In this document: one piece after another, positions 23,689 to 32,893 of the stretch
Layout of the letters: every line of letters starts with the position of its first letter
How positions within the stretch are numbered: the first letter of the stretch is position 1
Origin: Palaemon carinicauda
Lineage: Eukaryota; Arthropoda; Malacostraca; Decapoda; Palaemonidae
Assembly (NCBI RefSeq): GCF_036898095.1
Contig: NC_090728.1
Span: 83,511,449 to 83,575,448 of the forward strand
Direction: 5' to 3'
Length of the DNA: 64,000 nt
Notes under the pieces: model-generated
What the model saw: only the letters and a program-made list of their open reading frames with translations
Told to the model about the DNA's origin: nothing
The model's database searches: none
Made by a program: the position numbers and the translations under genes

Positions 23689-23785
23689 TCCATCAGGACG
23701 ACATGGCCATCTTACCCAAAAATAGATTTTTCGCTTCGCTCAAAATCCGTTTTTTGGGCTCAAGCCATGTCGTCCTGAAGGAAGT
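23689..23785 (-). repeat. Internal complementary region of DIRS C
   Basis: On the plus strand: TCCATCAGGACGACATGG...CTCAAAATCCG (complement of the right end), immediately followed by TTTTTTGGGCTCAAGCCATG...CTGAAGGAAG (complement of the left end at 32022). It defines both termini to the base. Confidence 0.93.
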
Positions 23786-24686
23786 ATACCAGAGCATTAC
23801 TGTATCTGTGGATTCTCAATACGTGCCGTACTCCTCAGGAATGTTTCTTAGTCAACTCGACTGAAAGACCTAAGATGTTACCGTTATACATCTTTTCACT
23901 AATCATAAACCATGAAAGCGCTTCCTGCCCCCTACAGGGAGGAGTCCTACTAGACTCTAGAAACGAACGAAGAGTACATATACCTATGTATGACTCACTC
24001 GCAAGCCGATACAATATAGTGGTCTCACTCTATATGAAGTAAAGCATAGTCCTTACGGAACTACAGCATCCAAGGGAAAAACCGACCAGCCCCCTGGTCG
24101 AAGTAGAATTGGACAAAAGGTTATATCTGCGTAGGATTAAACTTGCTGCCGCTACCGTCCTCTGAGAAGGATGGAGCCCTTTATGCTAAGGAAAGTATAA
24201 ACCAGTGCAACAAGGCTTGCATTAAGGAACAGGCTATTATAGATATCCCCGATTAATATACATAGGCTGAATGCTCAATAATTGAAACGAAATCAATATA
24301 GGTGAAGGAGACGCAAGGTTCCCGAGAACAAGTTTATTGATTAACAATAAATAGACATGGTTACCACAATTATATACATATGATAGGTGGATGACCAACA
24401 ATTTACACAAGTACTGTAGTACATGGATATATGGTTATCTGAAAGAAAAACAATCAGGTTACTTTTCACATACCAAGGTATCAAAGTTAAACGTCCATGT
24501 TACTACCCACTGACATTAGCGTCAGAAACGCTCGGCACACCTGTCTGTACTTGTGCTACAATCACCATAACGCCGGAACAGTCATTGTGGGCTCCCAGAG
24601 CCTTCACTTCTAGTTATAGCAACGCATATAACTATACACTCACCCGAGAATCAAAGTCCCAATTAAATCCACTGTTCCTCGCAGAG
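23786..24686 (-). other. DIRS C 3' untranslated region
   Basis: About 0.9 kb between the YR stop codon and the ICR. No gene or further repeat recognised. Confidence 0.5.
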
Positions 24687-25712
24687 TTAAACAACAGGGT
24701 TAACGACGCAACCAACTGCTACCACAGACCTCTTTAGCTGCTCCACTTGCTTAGCATAGTGGCGAAAGAATACCCTGGAAGACTTCCAGCCAGTGTATGA
24801 ATGAAGGTGTTCAAAATCCATAAAGTTAAAGAAGTTTAAGGATGAAGCAACTTTCCTCGGATCATGACCTGCGGGTGAACTGTCAAGATCCGCTCTGCGA
24901 ATAAAGTATGTAATTTTCGCCCTGAGTTGATTTAAAGATAAATTCGAGCCCGATGTTTCTCCTCTGAATAGTTGACCCCCATGGAAGTCTGAAGTTCTAC
25001 GAAGATAGACCTTTAGGCATTCTACGGGACATAGAGATGCATCTTCTTTCAGAGGGCAGATTCTCCAGGGACCCCACCTGTTGGTGGGCAACTCGTTCTT
25101 AGCGAGAAACGTAGGGTCCGGAAACAGGTTCAGTTCTCCCCCATCCAGGAACTGAACCCGGCCCTCCTCTCTCGAGAGGGCTACAATCTCACTAACTCTG
25201 GCCCCAGAAGCTAGGGCAAAAAGGAAGATCACTTTTTGAGTCAGATCCTTCAGTGCACACTCCTCATTATCCAGTAATGAGGCAAAATGAAGGACTTTGT
25301 CTAAAGACCATGAAATACGCTTTGGAGGAGCTGAAGGTCTAAGCCTAGCACAGGCCTTCGGGATCTTGTTAAAAATCTCGTTAGCGAGGTCTACCTGGAA
25401 GGCATACAGAATGGGTCTTGTCAGAGCCGACTTACATGTAGAAATCGTGTTAGCCACCAGCCCCTGTCCGTGGAGGTGGATGAAGAAGGATAGGCAGAAA
25501 TCCGTAGAGATCTCATGCGGATTCTTGTCTTTGACAAAGGCTACCCATTTCTTCCATGCTGATTCGTACTGCCTTCTAGTAGACTTGCACTTATATTCTT
25601 CCAGGAAGTCGATGCTATCTTTCGAAATTCCGAACCGTTTCTTCACCGCTAGGGAGAGAAAATCATGAGCTGCAGGGTCCGGGTTTTCTGTAATGAAGCG
25701 TAGACAGTCGAC
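24687..25712 (-). CDS. DIRS C tyrosine recombinase
   Basis: About 341 residues of lambda-integrase-type recombinase, the enzyme that integrates the circular DIRS DNA. Counting from VDCLRFITEN: the N-terminal core-binding domain with EYKCKSTRRQYESAWKKW (39-56) and LVANTISTCKSALTRPI (85-101); box I ASGARVSEI with catalytic Arg172; box II GHDPRKVASS with His283 and Arg286; nucleophile Tyr319 in FFRHYAKQ. All four catalytic residues are present. The start is uncertain: the same frame is open upstream to 27446 through the whole RT region, and there is an overlap of ~60 nt with the RT stop at 25649. No stops or shifts are seen, so it is probably functional. Confidence 0.92.
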   Translation of the reverse strand, partial: VDCLRFITENPDPAAHDFLSLAVKKRFGISKDSIDFLEEYKCKSTRRQYESAWKKWVAFVKDKNPHEISTDFCLSFFIHLHGQGLVANTISTCKSALTRPILYAFQVDLANEIFNKIPKACARLRPSAPPKRISWSLDKVLHFASLLDNEECALKDLTQKVIFLFALASGARVSEIVALSREEGRVQFLDGGELNLFPDPTFLAKNELPTNRWGPWRICPLKEDASLCPVECLKVYLRRTSDFHGGQLFRGETSGSNLSLNQLRAKITYFIRRADLDSSPAGHDPRKVASSLNFFNFMDFEHLHSYTGWKSSRVFFRHYAKQVEQLKRSVVAVGCVVNPVV

Positions 25713-27586
25713 TTCTGGACTTGCTGGGACAGAACTGGGTCCGGGAGTGGTAGAAACTCTAGTCGTAGTTCCAGAGCTAGAGGGAACCATACACTGTTCG
25801 GCCACTTGTGGGCCACTATCGCTGCTACTCCCTTGAAGGATCTCAGTTTGTTGAGGACCCTCAACATCAGATTGTGAGGGGGAAACAGGTAGATCCTGGA
25901 CCATCTGTTCCAATCGAGGGACATCGCATCTACTGCTTCCGCCAAGGGGTCCTCGTACGGGGACACATATCTCGGCAACTTCTTGTTGTCCTTCGTCGCG
26001 AAGAGGTCTATCTGCAGTTCTGGGACTTGACTCGAGATGAAGGAGAATGATCCTGCGTCTAGGGACCATTCCGACTCTATCGGTGTAACCCTGGATAGAG
26101 CGTCCGCGGTCACATTCCGGACTCCTTGAAGGTGAACTGCTGACAGGTGCCACTTCTTCTTCTCCGCCAGTCGGAATATGGCTAACATTACCTGGTTGAG
26201 AGGTGGAAATCTCGATCCCCGCCGATTCAGACATTTCACTACCACCTCGCTGTCCAGTACCAACCTTACATGGATCGAGTGACGTGGGGATACTTTCTTC
26301 AGGGTAAGAAGCACTGCCATAGCTTCTAGAAAGTTTATGTGAAAAGTCCCAAATAGCTTGGACCAGGTCCCTTGTACTTTTTTCCGATGGGAGTGACCTC
26401 CCCACCCTACCTTTGAGGCGTCTGTGTGAATTGTCACTGACGGGGGGGGTGGCTGAAGAGGTACTGACCTCTTTAGACGACTGGCTTGAGACCACGGTCT
26501 GAGAAGAGAACGTAGCCGAAGTGGGACCGGTCTCTTCAAGTCCCTTCGCGCTTTTGATGCAAAGGTTCTCCAAACTCCCGCTGCATCCTTTAGCTGTGCT
26601 CTTAGCACTGGGTCTGTTACTGACGCGAACTGAAGAGAGCCCAGAACCCTCTCTTGTTCGCGTCTTGATATCCTCTCGGAAACCAGAATTCTCTTGACAG
26701 ACCCCGCTATTTCCTTCCTTTTCGACATTGGAATGGAAAAACGGTGTGACACTAGGTCCCAGTGAATTCCCAACCACTGGAACCTCTGAGCTGGAGAAAG
26801 ACGAGACTTCTTTCTGTTGATCATGAAACCTAGATATTCCAGGAACTGAATCACCTGTAGGGAAGCTTGTAAGCATTCCGCTCTGGATGCTGCCCACACC
26901 AACCAATCGTCCAGGTAGGCTACTACCTGGAACCCTTTTAGGCGTAACTGTTTGAGCGCTGCGCTCGCAAGCTTCGTAAAGATCCTTGGGGCTATGTTTA
27001 GCCCGAAAGGCATCGCTCTGAAAGCGTAAAGTTTTTGTTGTAGCTTGAATCCTAGGTAGGGGGAGAGACGGCGACTTATTGGAACGTGCCAATAGGCGTC
27101 TGACAAGTCGATGGAGACGGTATATCCCCTCTTGGGCAGTAAGGCCCTTATGTGTTGTAATGTTAACATCTTGAACTTGTAGTTCACTATGAACTTGTTG
27201 AGTGGTGACAAGTCCAGAATGACTCTGAGTTTCCCCGAGTCTTTCTTGGGAACACAAAACAGCCTCCCTTGGAACCTGATGGACTTTACCCTCCGGATCA
27301 CCTTTTTCTCCAACAGTTCTTGAATGTACTCCTCCAAAACGGGGGTGGAGTGTTGGAAAAATTGAGGGCACAGGGGCGGAGTACTGTACCAACTCCAACC
27401 CAGTCCATTTTTGAGCAGGCTGTGGGCCCAGGGATCGAAGGTCCAACGATCCCGAAAATACTGTAGTCTCCCTCCTACCGGCGACACTTCACTTTGACTG
27501 CTGACCTGCAGTCTTGCCTCCCTGGCCGCGACCACCTCTGAATCCTCTTCCCCTAGAGGGGCGTCTCGCCGAACCTCTGGCTGCAC
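25649..27586 (-). CDS. DIRS C reverse transcriptase / RNase H / methylase-like polyprotein
   Basis: 645-codon open frame. Numbering from 27586: RT fingers KVIRRVKSIRFQGRLFCVPK (95-114), motif A SIDLSDAYWHVP with Asp160, YLDD box 224-227; RNase H with TDASKVGWGG (Asp389), Glu421, LDSE (Asp445) and TADALSR (Asp495); then a C-terminal segment QIDLFATKDNKKLPRYVSPY (525-544) and YLFPPH (566-571) that fits the Dam-type methyltransferase-like domain of DIRS elements, with FPPH at the NPPY/DPPY position. The frame opens 98 nt inside gag, in the +1 frame, and has no ATG before residue 140 (KMLTLQH), so translation by +1 frameshifting or a comparable mechanism is implied. Catalytic residues of RT and RNase H are intact. 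Confidence 0.93.
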   Translation of the reverse strand: MQPEVRRDAPLGEEDSEVVAAREARLQVSSQSEVSPVGGRLQYFRDRWTFDPWAHSLLKNGLGWSWYSTPPLCPQFFQHSTPVLEEYIQELLEKKVIRRVKSIRFQGRLFCVPKKDSGKLRVILDLSPLNKFIVNYKFKMLTLQHIRALLPKRGYTVSIDLSDAYWHVPISRRLSPYLGFKLQQKLYAFRAMPFGLNIAPRIFTKLASAALKQLRLKGFQVVAYLDDWLVWAASRAECLQASLQVIQFLEYLGFMINRKKSRLSPAQRFQWLGIHWDLVSHRFSIPMSKRKEIAGSVKRILVSERISRREQERVLGSLQFASVTDPVLRAQLKDAAGVWRTFASKARRDLKRPVPLRLRSLLRPWSQASRLKRSVPLQPPPPSVTIHTDASKVGWGGHSHRKKVQGTWSKLFGTFHINFLEAMAVLLTLKKVSPRHSIHVRLVLDSEVVVKCLNRRGSRFPPLNQVMLAIFRLAEKKKWHLSAVHLQGVRNVTADALSRVTPIESEWSLDAGSFSFISSQVPELQIDLFATKDNKKLPRYVSPYEDPLAEAVDAMSLDWNRWSRIYLFPPHNLMLRVLNKLRSFKGVAAIVAHKWPNSVWFPLALELRLEFLPLPDPVLSQQVQKSTVYASLQKTRTLQLMIFSP

Positions 27587-29450
27587 CTCTGGGCTTTGCT
27601 CGAAACGTGGTCGATTGCCCTTCGAACACTGGATTGAATGCCGGGGATGCTGATGACACGGCTTGGGGTACCCATTGGAAGGTGGTCGGGGTCTGGGCTA
27701 CCAATTGTGGCACTGGAGGCAAAGCTGGCTGCTGCTGCTGCTGACGTTGCGGTCTGAAAGGCTTGGCTGGGCGGGAAGAAAACCTTGATTTCTTCGCCTT
27801 TCTTTTCGGCTGAGGGCCTTCATCAGGGGAAGACTTCCTCTTAAGGGACAGGCCCCACTTAAGCAGAAAATTTCGATTCTCAGTGGCTGCCTTGTCCACC
27901 ACCTCCTTAACCACCTCATTGGGAAAGAGATCTTTACCCCAGATGCTGGATGAGATGAGTTTCTTGGGTTCATGCCTCACTGTGGCCGAGGCGAACGCAA
28001 ACTCCCTGCAGGCCCTCCTCGCTTTGACAAAGCTATAGAGGTCCTTTGTCACCGTGGCCAGATGGATCTTGGCCATTACCATGAACATTTCAGGCATCTT
28101 AGGGTCGCTAGCCATTGTCTCCATGTTTGTCTGGAGAGACATCGAGGCTGCCAGACGCTCCTTTGTCTCAAGTTCCCTCCGTAGGAGGAATTCAGACAAC
28201 TTGGGAAGGTTTTCGCCGAACTGTTGACCTGCAATATCGGCGTCCAACTTCCCAACCGAGAAGGTGAGATGTACCTCCTTCCAGTCCTTGTTGTCCAACG
28301 GCAAGGCCAAAGACAAGGGCTTGCATTCCTCCAGGGATGGACATGGTTTGCCAGCTTCTACCGCCTTCAAAACGGCCGCGAACCCTTTCTGCAGAAAGGG
28401 GAAGGCCCTAGACGGAGAAGATACGAAGGAAGGGTGCTTCTTACTCAAAGCAGCAACTTTAGAGTTTGAGAAGCCCCTCTCCTTCAACGCAGATGTTAGT
28501 GCAGCTTGAGCCTTGGCGTGATCCAAGATGATCACCTCCTTTGGTTCCGTCTCCTCCTTCGAGGCCGGCTCCTTCTTCAGACGGACATAACAGTCCGGGT
28601 AGGCCCCTCTGCTGGGCCAGAATTCCACCTCCTCAAGGGGAACTGAACCCAGCTTCTCCGACATGACGATCTTCCCGACCGTCATCGGCATGTGCTCGGC
28701 ATATCTCCACGGGTTGGCATCCGAGCACAGAGGAAGGTCCTTCACGTTGAGCTTCTTTGGAGGCCCACGTGACGCTGTAATCTTCTGCATCTGGAGCTCC
28801 ATTGCAGCGGCCTTCTGATTATTCTCCCTCTGCATCTGTTGTATCATACCAACGATGGAAGAGAGAGCCTGTCCCAGCTCTGCTGGAAGAGCGGACGAAG
28901 TAGAGGGAATAGGTTCAGGGGCCTGAACCGGAACGTCTGAAGGTACGGAAACCTCTTCCTCCACGGCAATCGGATCTTGATCCTCCTCCTCACCCTCTGC
29001 GAGGAGGTCCTGTTCCGCACGGTCGGACAAGTCAGACATCTTGTCATCCAGCTGGATGTCCTGCATGGCATCCGCAACATCCTCCTCCACTGGGATCTGG
29101 ACGAGAGGGATCTCCGGCCGAGGCTGGGGAACAACAGCGTCAGTAGAAGCCTTGGGAAAAAGGTATGCCCTCATCTTCTCATTAGGAAGATAAGGTCCAG
29201 TGGTGTTCTTCTGGAAACCCCTTACCCATAAACGGAGCTTCTCCCTCGCTGCATCCCTTGACTCCGCCGACCTAGGGGATTCAAAAGCCTCAGATAGCAG
29301 GTTAGTACACACTGAACATACCTGCGGATCCCAGTAGCGGTGATCATCCTTGGAGGCTGCGCAAGCCGCGTGCCTCCTACACGAGACATGTCCGCAAAAG
29401 TTCTTGCTGCGGACATTGCAGAAAACGCTATCACATTTCGGATGCTTCTC
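27489..29450 (-). CDS. DIRS C gag-like nucleic-acid-binding protein
   Basis: About 653 codons, open from a strong acceptor-like TTCTTCTTTTACAG (AG at 29452-29451). No ATG lies in the N-terminal part, so the start codon is expected on an upstream spliced exon. The N-terminus holds a Cys/His cluster (CDSVFC, FCGHVSCRRHAAC, YWDPQVCSVC), then an acidic region, a short Gln/Met-rich coiled-coil-like stretch (SSIVGMIQQMQREN), a capsid-like middle (WKEVHLTFSVGKLDADIAG; YAEHMPMTVGKIVMS), a basic Ser/Lys/Gln segment with Q5, and an RG-rich tail (RGRGFRGGRGQGG) before the stop. The tail resembles RNA-binding RGG boxes. No premature stops. Gag assignment is by position and by homology to A; it has no CCHC knuckle. 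Confidence 0.85.
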   Translation of the reverse strand, partial: EKHPKCDSVFCNVRSKNFCGHVSCRRHAACAASKDDHRYWDPQVCSVCTNLLSEAFESPRSAESRDAAREKLRLWVRGFQKNTTGPYLPNEKMRAYLFPKASTDAVVPQPRPEIPLVQIPVEEDVADAMQDIQLDDKMSDLSDRAEQDLLAEGEEEDQDPIAVEEEVSVPSDVPVQAPEPIPSTSSALPAELGQALSSIVGMIQQMQRENNQKAAAMELQMQKITASRGPPKKLNVKDLPLCSDANPWRYAEHMPMTVGKIVMSEKLGSVPLEEVEFWPSRGAYPDCYVRLKKEPASKEETEPKEVIILDHAKAQAALTSALKERGFSNSKVAALSKKHPSFVSSPSRAFPFLQKGFAAVLKAVEAGKPCPSLEECKPLSLALPLDNKDWKEVHLTFSVGKLDADIAGQQFGENLPKLSEFLLRRELETKERLAASMSLQTNMETMASDPKMPEMFMVMAKIHLATVTKDLYSFVKARRACREFAFASATVRHEPKKLISSSIWGKDLFPNEVVKEVVDKAATENRNFLLKWGLSLKRKSSPDEGPQPKRKAKKSRFSSRPAKPFRPQRQQQQQPALPPVPQLVAQTPTTFQWVPQAVSSASPAFNPVFEGQSTTFRAKPRGAARGSARRPSRGRGFRGGRGQGGKTAGQQSK

Positions 29451-31670
29451 CTGTAAAAGAAGAAAATTTCCATGAATATCAAGTGAATTTCAATTCACAT
29501 GTATATATGAGCATTCACAAAGAATAAGGGAAAGACACCTACTTGTGAATCCCACACAATCACCTGTGGAAGCCCACCAGCCATTAAAATCACATGGTTA
29601 GTCTTTGCTAGAATAACCAGAGATCATATTTCCCGAGGGAAATTAGGTGTAGCTCACACCTAAGGTAAGATTTTACCATTCTGGCTAGAGATGAAAAGAA
29701 TTCTCTTTTCATCCCTGTAAGGCAACACCAAGTGACTGCACAAGGCAGCACAAGTAAGTTAGAAAAACAGTGTTGTAACCTACTACATCATGGTCTCCCC
29801 TGGTAGAATATACCATACAGGGAAGAACTGATACAGTACATGAGGGTGGTGTGCCGGCCGGCTCTTGCCGGTCAGTACCCCCCCCCTTTTTTCCAAAGGT
29901 AGGTCTCAAGTATACAACTTAAGATCACCCATACGGGGGAGAACTCCAGTTCCTATGCCTGAACCGGCCGGCAGTGGTTGCCGGTCCGTAGCCACCCGGG
30001 TGGCACCCAGCTGCCGGCCATCACTCTTAGTGGCCGGCCATCACTCTTAGTGGCCGGCTAACCGAGCGATGTAGCAGGCCGGCCGGCAGCGTTGAGCAAA
30101 CCCTGCCGGCTGGCATCCACACCAGGTAGCGCCCGGCTGCCGGCCGCCACTCTTAGCGGCCGGCAGGTGAGCAAAGAGACCGGCCGGCAAAGGCATATAA
30201 CCACCGCCGACCGACAGCAAGAGAACTAGAGAACACCCCCTACCGACGGCCGGCCCCTAGGCCGGCAGACGGCAAGGACAACACATAAGAAGACAACAGA
30301 ATGAGTGCCGGGCTAAGAGGCTATGTACCTCCGCGCCCGACACCCGAAAGAGTGCCGAGAGGAAGGGGAGACACTAAGTCAGGCTTCCTAACCACTGCTT
30401 ACTGAATCTACAGACGGCAGCGGTTGAGGGACCAAGGAAGGACCGGGCAGTACTCAAGGGATAGGGCCTCTGCCGGTCGGCACACTCTGCCGGCCGACAG
30501 GGGACCACGTCAGCTCCCTATCCTAACCTAGGCTAGGTACGGATGTGAGACGGGTGACACAAAGGAAACGGAAAAACAGAAGGGAAGGACAGAGGGTCCT
30601 GTCCAACCTTGCCTTGGTTAAGGATCATTCCCAACTAAGAAAGCTTATCTCAGCCAGGGAAAATCCAGGGAGGGAGGCCGGCACTACTGGCTGCCTCCCT
30701 AAAACCAAGGCAAGGAAGGAATTGCTAATCCGGAAAGGGAACATATCCCGAACCCGGAACAGCAAAGAGGACAAGTCTGAGGGGTCACCGAGCGAAGGGA
30801 TCATAACTACAGAAACCCTCCAAGGTGATCCAAGGAGGATAAACCTCCTATGCCCGTGTCAGGTAGCAAGGGAGACTCTGCCCCACGCTAGACCAACACG
30901 GACTCAGACTAATACACTGCTGTACTGTCCCTCTCTGAACCAAATCAGTTGGAGCAGGAAGGTACAGTACTACTCCAGCATAGTTATATTTGAAAATTAA
31001 TTCAAACAAACCACTAGAGTTAAGCCTAAGGCTTAAACAGAGGGAAAGGGTTTGCCCCTTCCCCGAAGAGAAGGGAGCAAACGGGGAAACAGACAATATT
31101 TTAATAACCTAAGACAACCTAGCCTAGGCACTAAGAGAATCGATTACCTAAATCACCGAAACTCACTCCAATCCTAGCTTGGAAAATACTCGAAAAAGGG
31201 CTTATATGTATAACGTTGCCTAACGCTTTAAGCAATATAAAATCACACTTGGAAGACTAATTATCATGCAGGAAGTACAAGGGCCAACAACTAGGCTACG
31301 AAGACTAGTGTTGGTCAGCCTAGGCAAATCCTTCGCCAGGCGCTATACTATCGCATCATAACAGAATTCCTAAATAAGCTAAGCAGCTAATTATTAAAGC
31401 GCAGGGGGCTGGGAACGTCGCTCTTGCTAACAAATAAATCCTATTCTAGCGAGCGACAGCGTCCAGGACGCCTCCAGCAGGCAACAGCTCTTGTATCAAA
31501 GATAACTCTTTTAATTACTTTAAATTTTAATCAAGAGCCTACATTTATACATAAAAGAAATAGTACTCAACTTATCCGAAGCAGAAGAAGTTGGAGAAAG
31601 CATAATTCAAGAGTAAATCCAAGATTTTGGTAGAAACAGGGAAAAACACCGAGTTGTATAGCTACGCAAA
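29451..31670 (-). other. DIRS C 5' leader with GGCCGGC repeats and leader ORF
   Basis: About 2.2 kb. Between 29845 and 30290 the sequence is filled with GCCGGC/CCGGCC motifs, including direct repeats of GGCCGGCCATCACTCTTAGT (about 30012-30060) and related CCGGC palindromes, so strong RNA structure is likely. At 31603 (minus) an ATG opens M-L-S-P-T-S-S-A-S-D-K-L-S-T followed by the same GTTGAGT donor-like site as in A and H. The gag acceptor lies at 29451. A spliced leader is inferred, but the phases of this donor and acceptor do not join in frame, so the exact exon structure is unresolved. Confidence 0.55.
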
Positions 31671-32022
31671 AAGGAATACAGATGGCGCCGCGAGCGGCGC
31701 AGGGCACGCTTGCGAAACGGGGAGGAGAGATGCCTTACGAACGGCTCCCCCCCTTTTTCTTATAGTTTTCGTTTTCTTGCCATTTGACCCCTACGAAGTG
31801 TTAACTCTATTCGGGGTATAGATTGCTATGTGGCGTGTCAAGAATACGTCCGCTGATATTTACGATATCCCTAAGGTCTTTTTTAGGGATACTCGCTCCA
31901 GGAATTAGAATTCTGGGTACCTTAAGGTAAATTCTCTGGGAATATCGCCGTAGTTGTAATATACCCTAGGAAGCTGCCTTTAAGGAACTTCCATCAGGAC
32001 GACATGGCTTGAGCCCAAAAAA
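31671..32022 (-). repeat. Left ITR of DIRS C
   Basis: About 350 bp ending GGCTTGAGCCCAAAAAA at 32022. Inverted partner of 23297-23680 without the right-only extension. Confidence 0.93.
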
Positions 32023-32893
32023 GTTTGTTGGACCTAGCTTGTGCTACTTCTAGTCTATCTATATCCTTCTGAATACTTTGAGTCCAGAATTGAACTCTGT
32101 ATTCTAGATGGGGTCTTACTAGTGATGTGTACAGCTGTAGTGCAGTGACTTTGTTTCTGTATTTGAATTATCTCTTTATGTAACCTATTAGTTTTTATTT
32201 TATTTTCGGCTTTTATGCTCTGTTTGGTGAACTTCAAATCCTTGCTGGTAATAATACTGAGATCTTCCTCCTAGTCCACACTTTCTATCTCCTTACCTGG
32301 ACGTGAGTAATCTGATTGTGGGTTACTATAACCTATGTGCATGATTTTGCGTTTCCCGCAGTTGAAAGGCATTTGCATTTTCTGGAACATTCTCCTAGCT
32401 TCATTAGATCCTCTCTTAAGGCTTCTATGTCTTCTGAGTTCTTTGCATCTATGCCTAGTTTAGTATTGTCAGCAAATTTGGCTATTCTACTAGTTAACCC
32501 TAAATCTGTCGTTAATGTAGATCAGAAATAGCAAAGGGCCAAGGGCAGATCCTTAAGGTACTCCGCTTGTAACAGCTGCCCACTCAGAAGCTTCTCCATT
32601 GATTACAACTCTCTGTTTTCTGTTTGTTTGCCAATCTTCGATCCATTCAGCTGGCTCGTCAGTAATGCCTAGTGCTCTAATTTTGACCATTAATTTTTTT
32701 ATGAGGAACTTTGTCAAAAGCCTTTTGAAAGTTTAGGTACATGGTGTCTATTGCCATGCTTTTGTCAAAAATGCTGAACATGTGGAAAAATTCAAAATGA
32801 TTTGTCACACATGATCTCTTTTGTCTAAATCCATGTTGGCTGTCTATCAGAAGATTGCTTTTCTCTATGTATTCTACTACTGAATTCACTATA
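32023..32893 (-). mobile_element. LINE ORF2 reverse transcriptase remnant (piece 2)
   Basis: Minus-strand RT remnant of a CR1/jockey-type non-LTR retrotransposon. From 32893 downward: IVNSVVEYIEKSNLLIDSQH followed by GFRQKRSC, then YLNFQKAFDKVPHKK, ALGITDEPAEWIEDWQTN, SGVP with a stop in place of the next residue, GSALGPLLFLIYIND, and KFADNTKLG, where the usual FADD box is FADN, so a catalytic Asp is lost. Later RLEVAQARSNK leads into piece 3. Several stops. It continues upstream at 44202-44412 across the TIR element. Confidence 0.88.

Larger units (their letters stand above)
23297..32022 (-). mobile_element. DIRS retrotransposon C, near-intact
   Basis: Complete 8.7-kb element in minus orientation: left ITR 31671-32022, leader, gag 29450-27489, RT/RNase H/MT 27586-25649, YR 25712-24687, ICR 23689-23785, right ITR with extension 23680-23297. 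The RT YLDD, RNase H acidic residues and YR R/HxxR/Y tetrad are all present and I see no internal stop in any of the three frames. The ITRs differ at only about two positions by eye over ~330 bp. The ends lie in runs of T/A (TTTTTTGGG at one end, CGGATTTT plus flanking TTT at the other) with no target duplication. It sits in the LINE, one or two bases from the foldback element. Confidence 0.95.

Noticed and set aside
30545..31000. 151-codon plus frame in the leader of DIRS C
   Set aside because: Antisense to the element, Lys/Arg/Glu-rich without domain, no homologue in the leaders of A or H.
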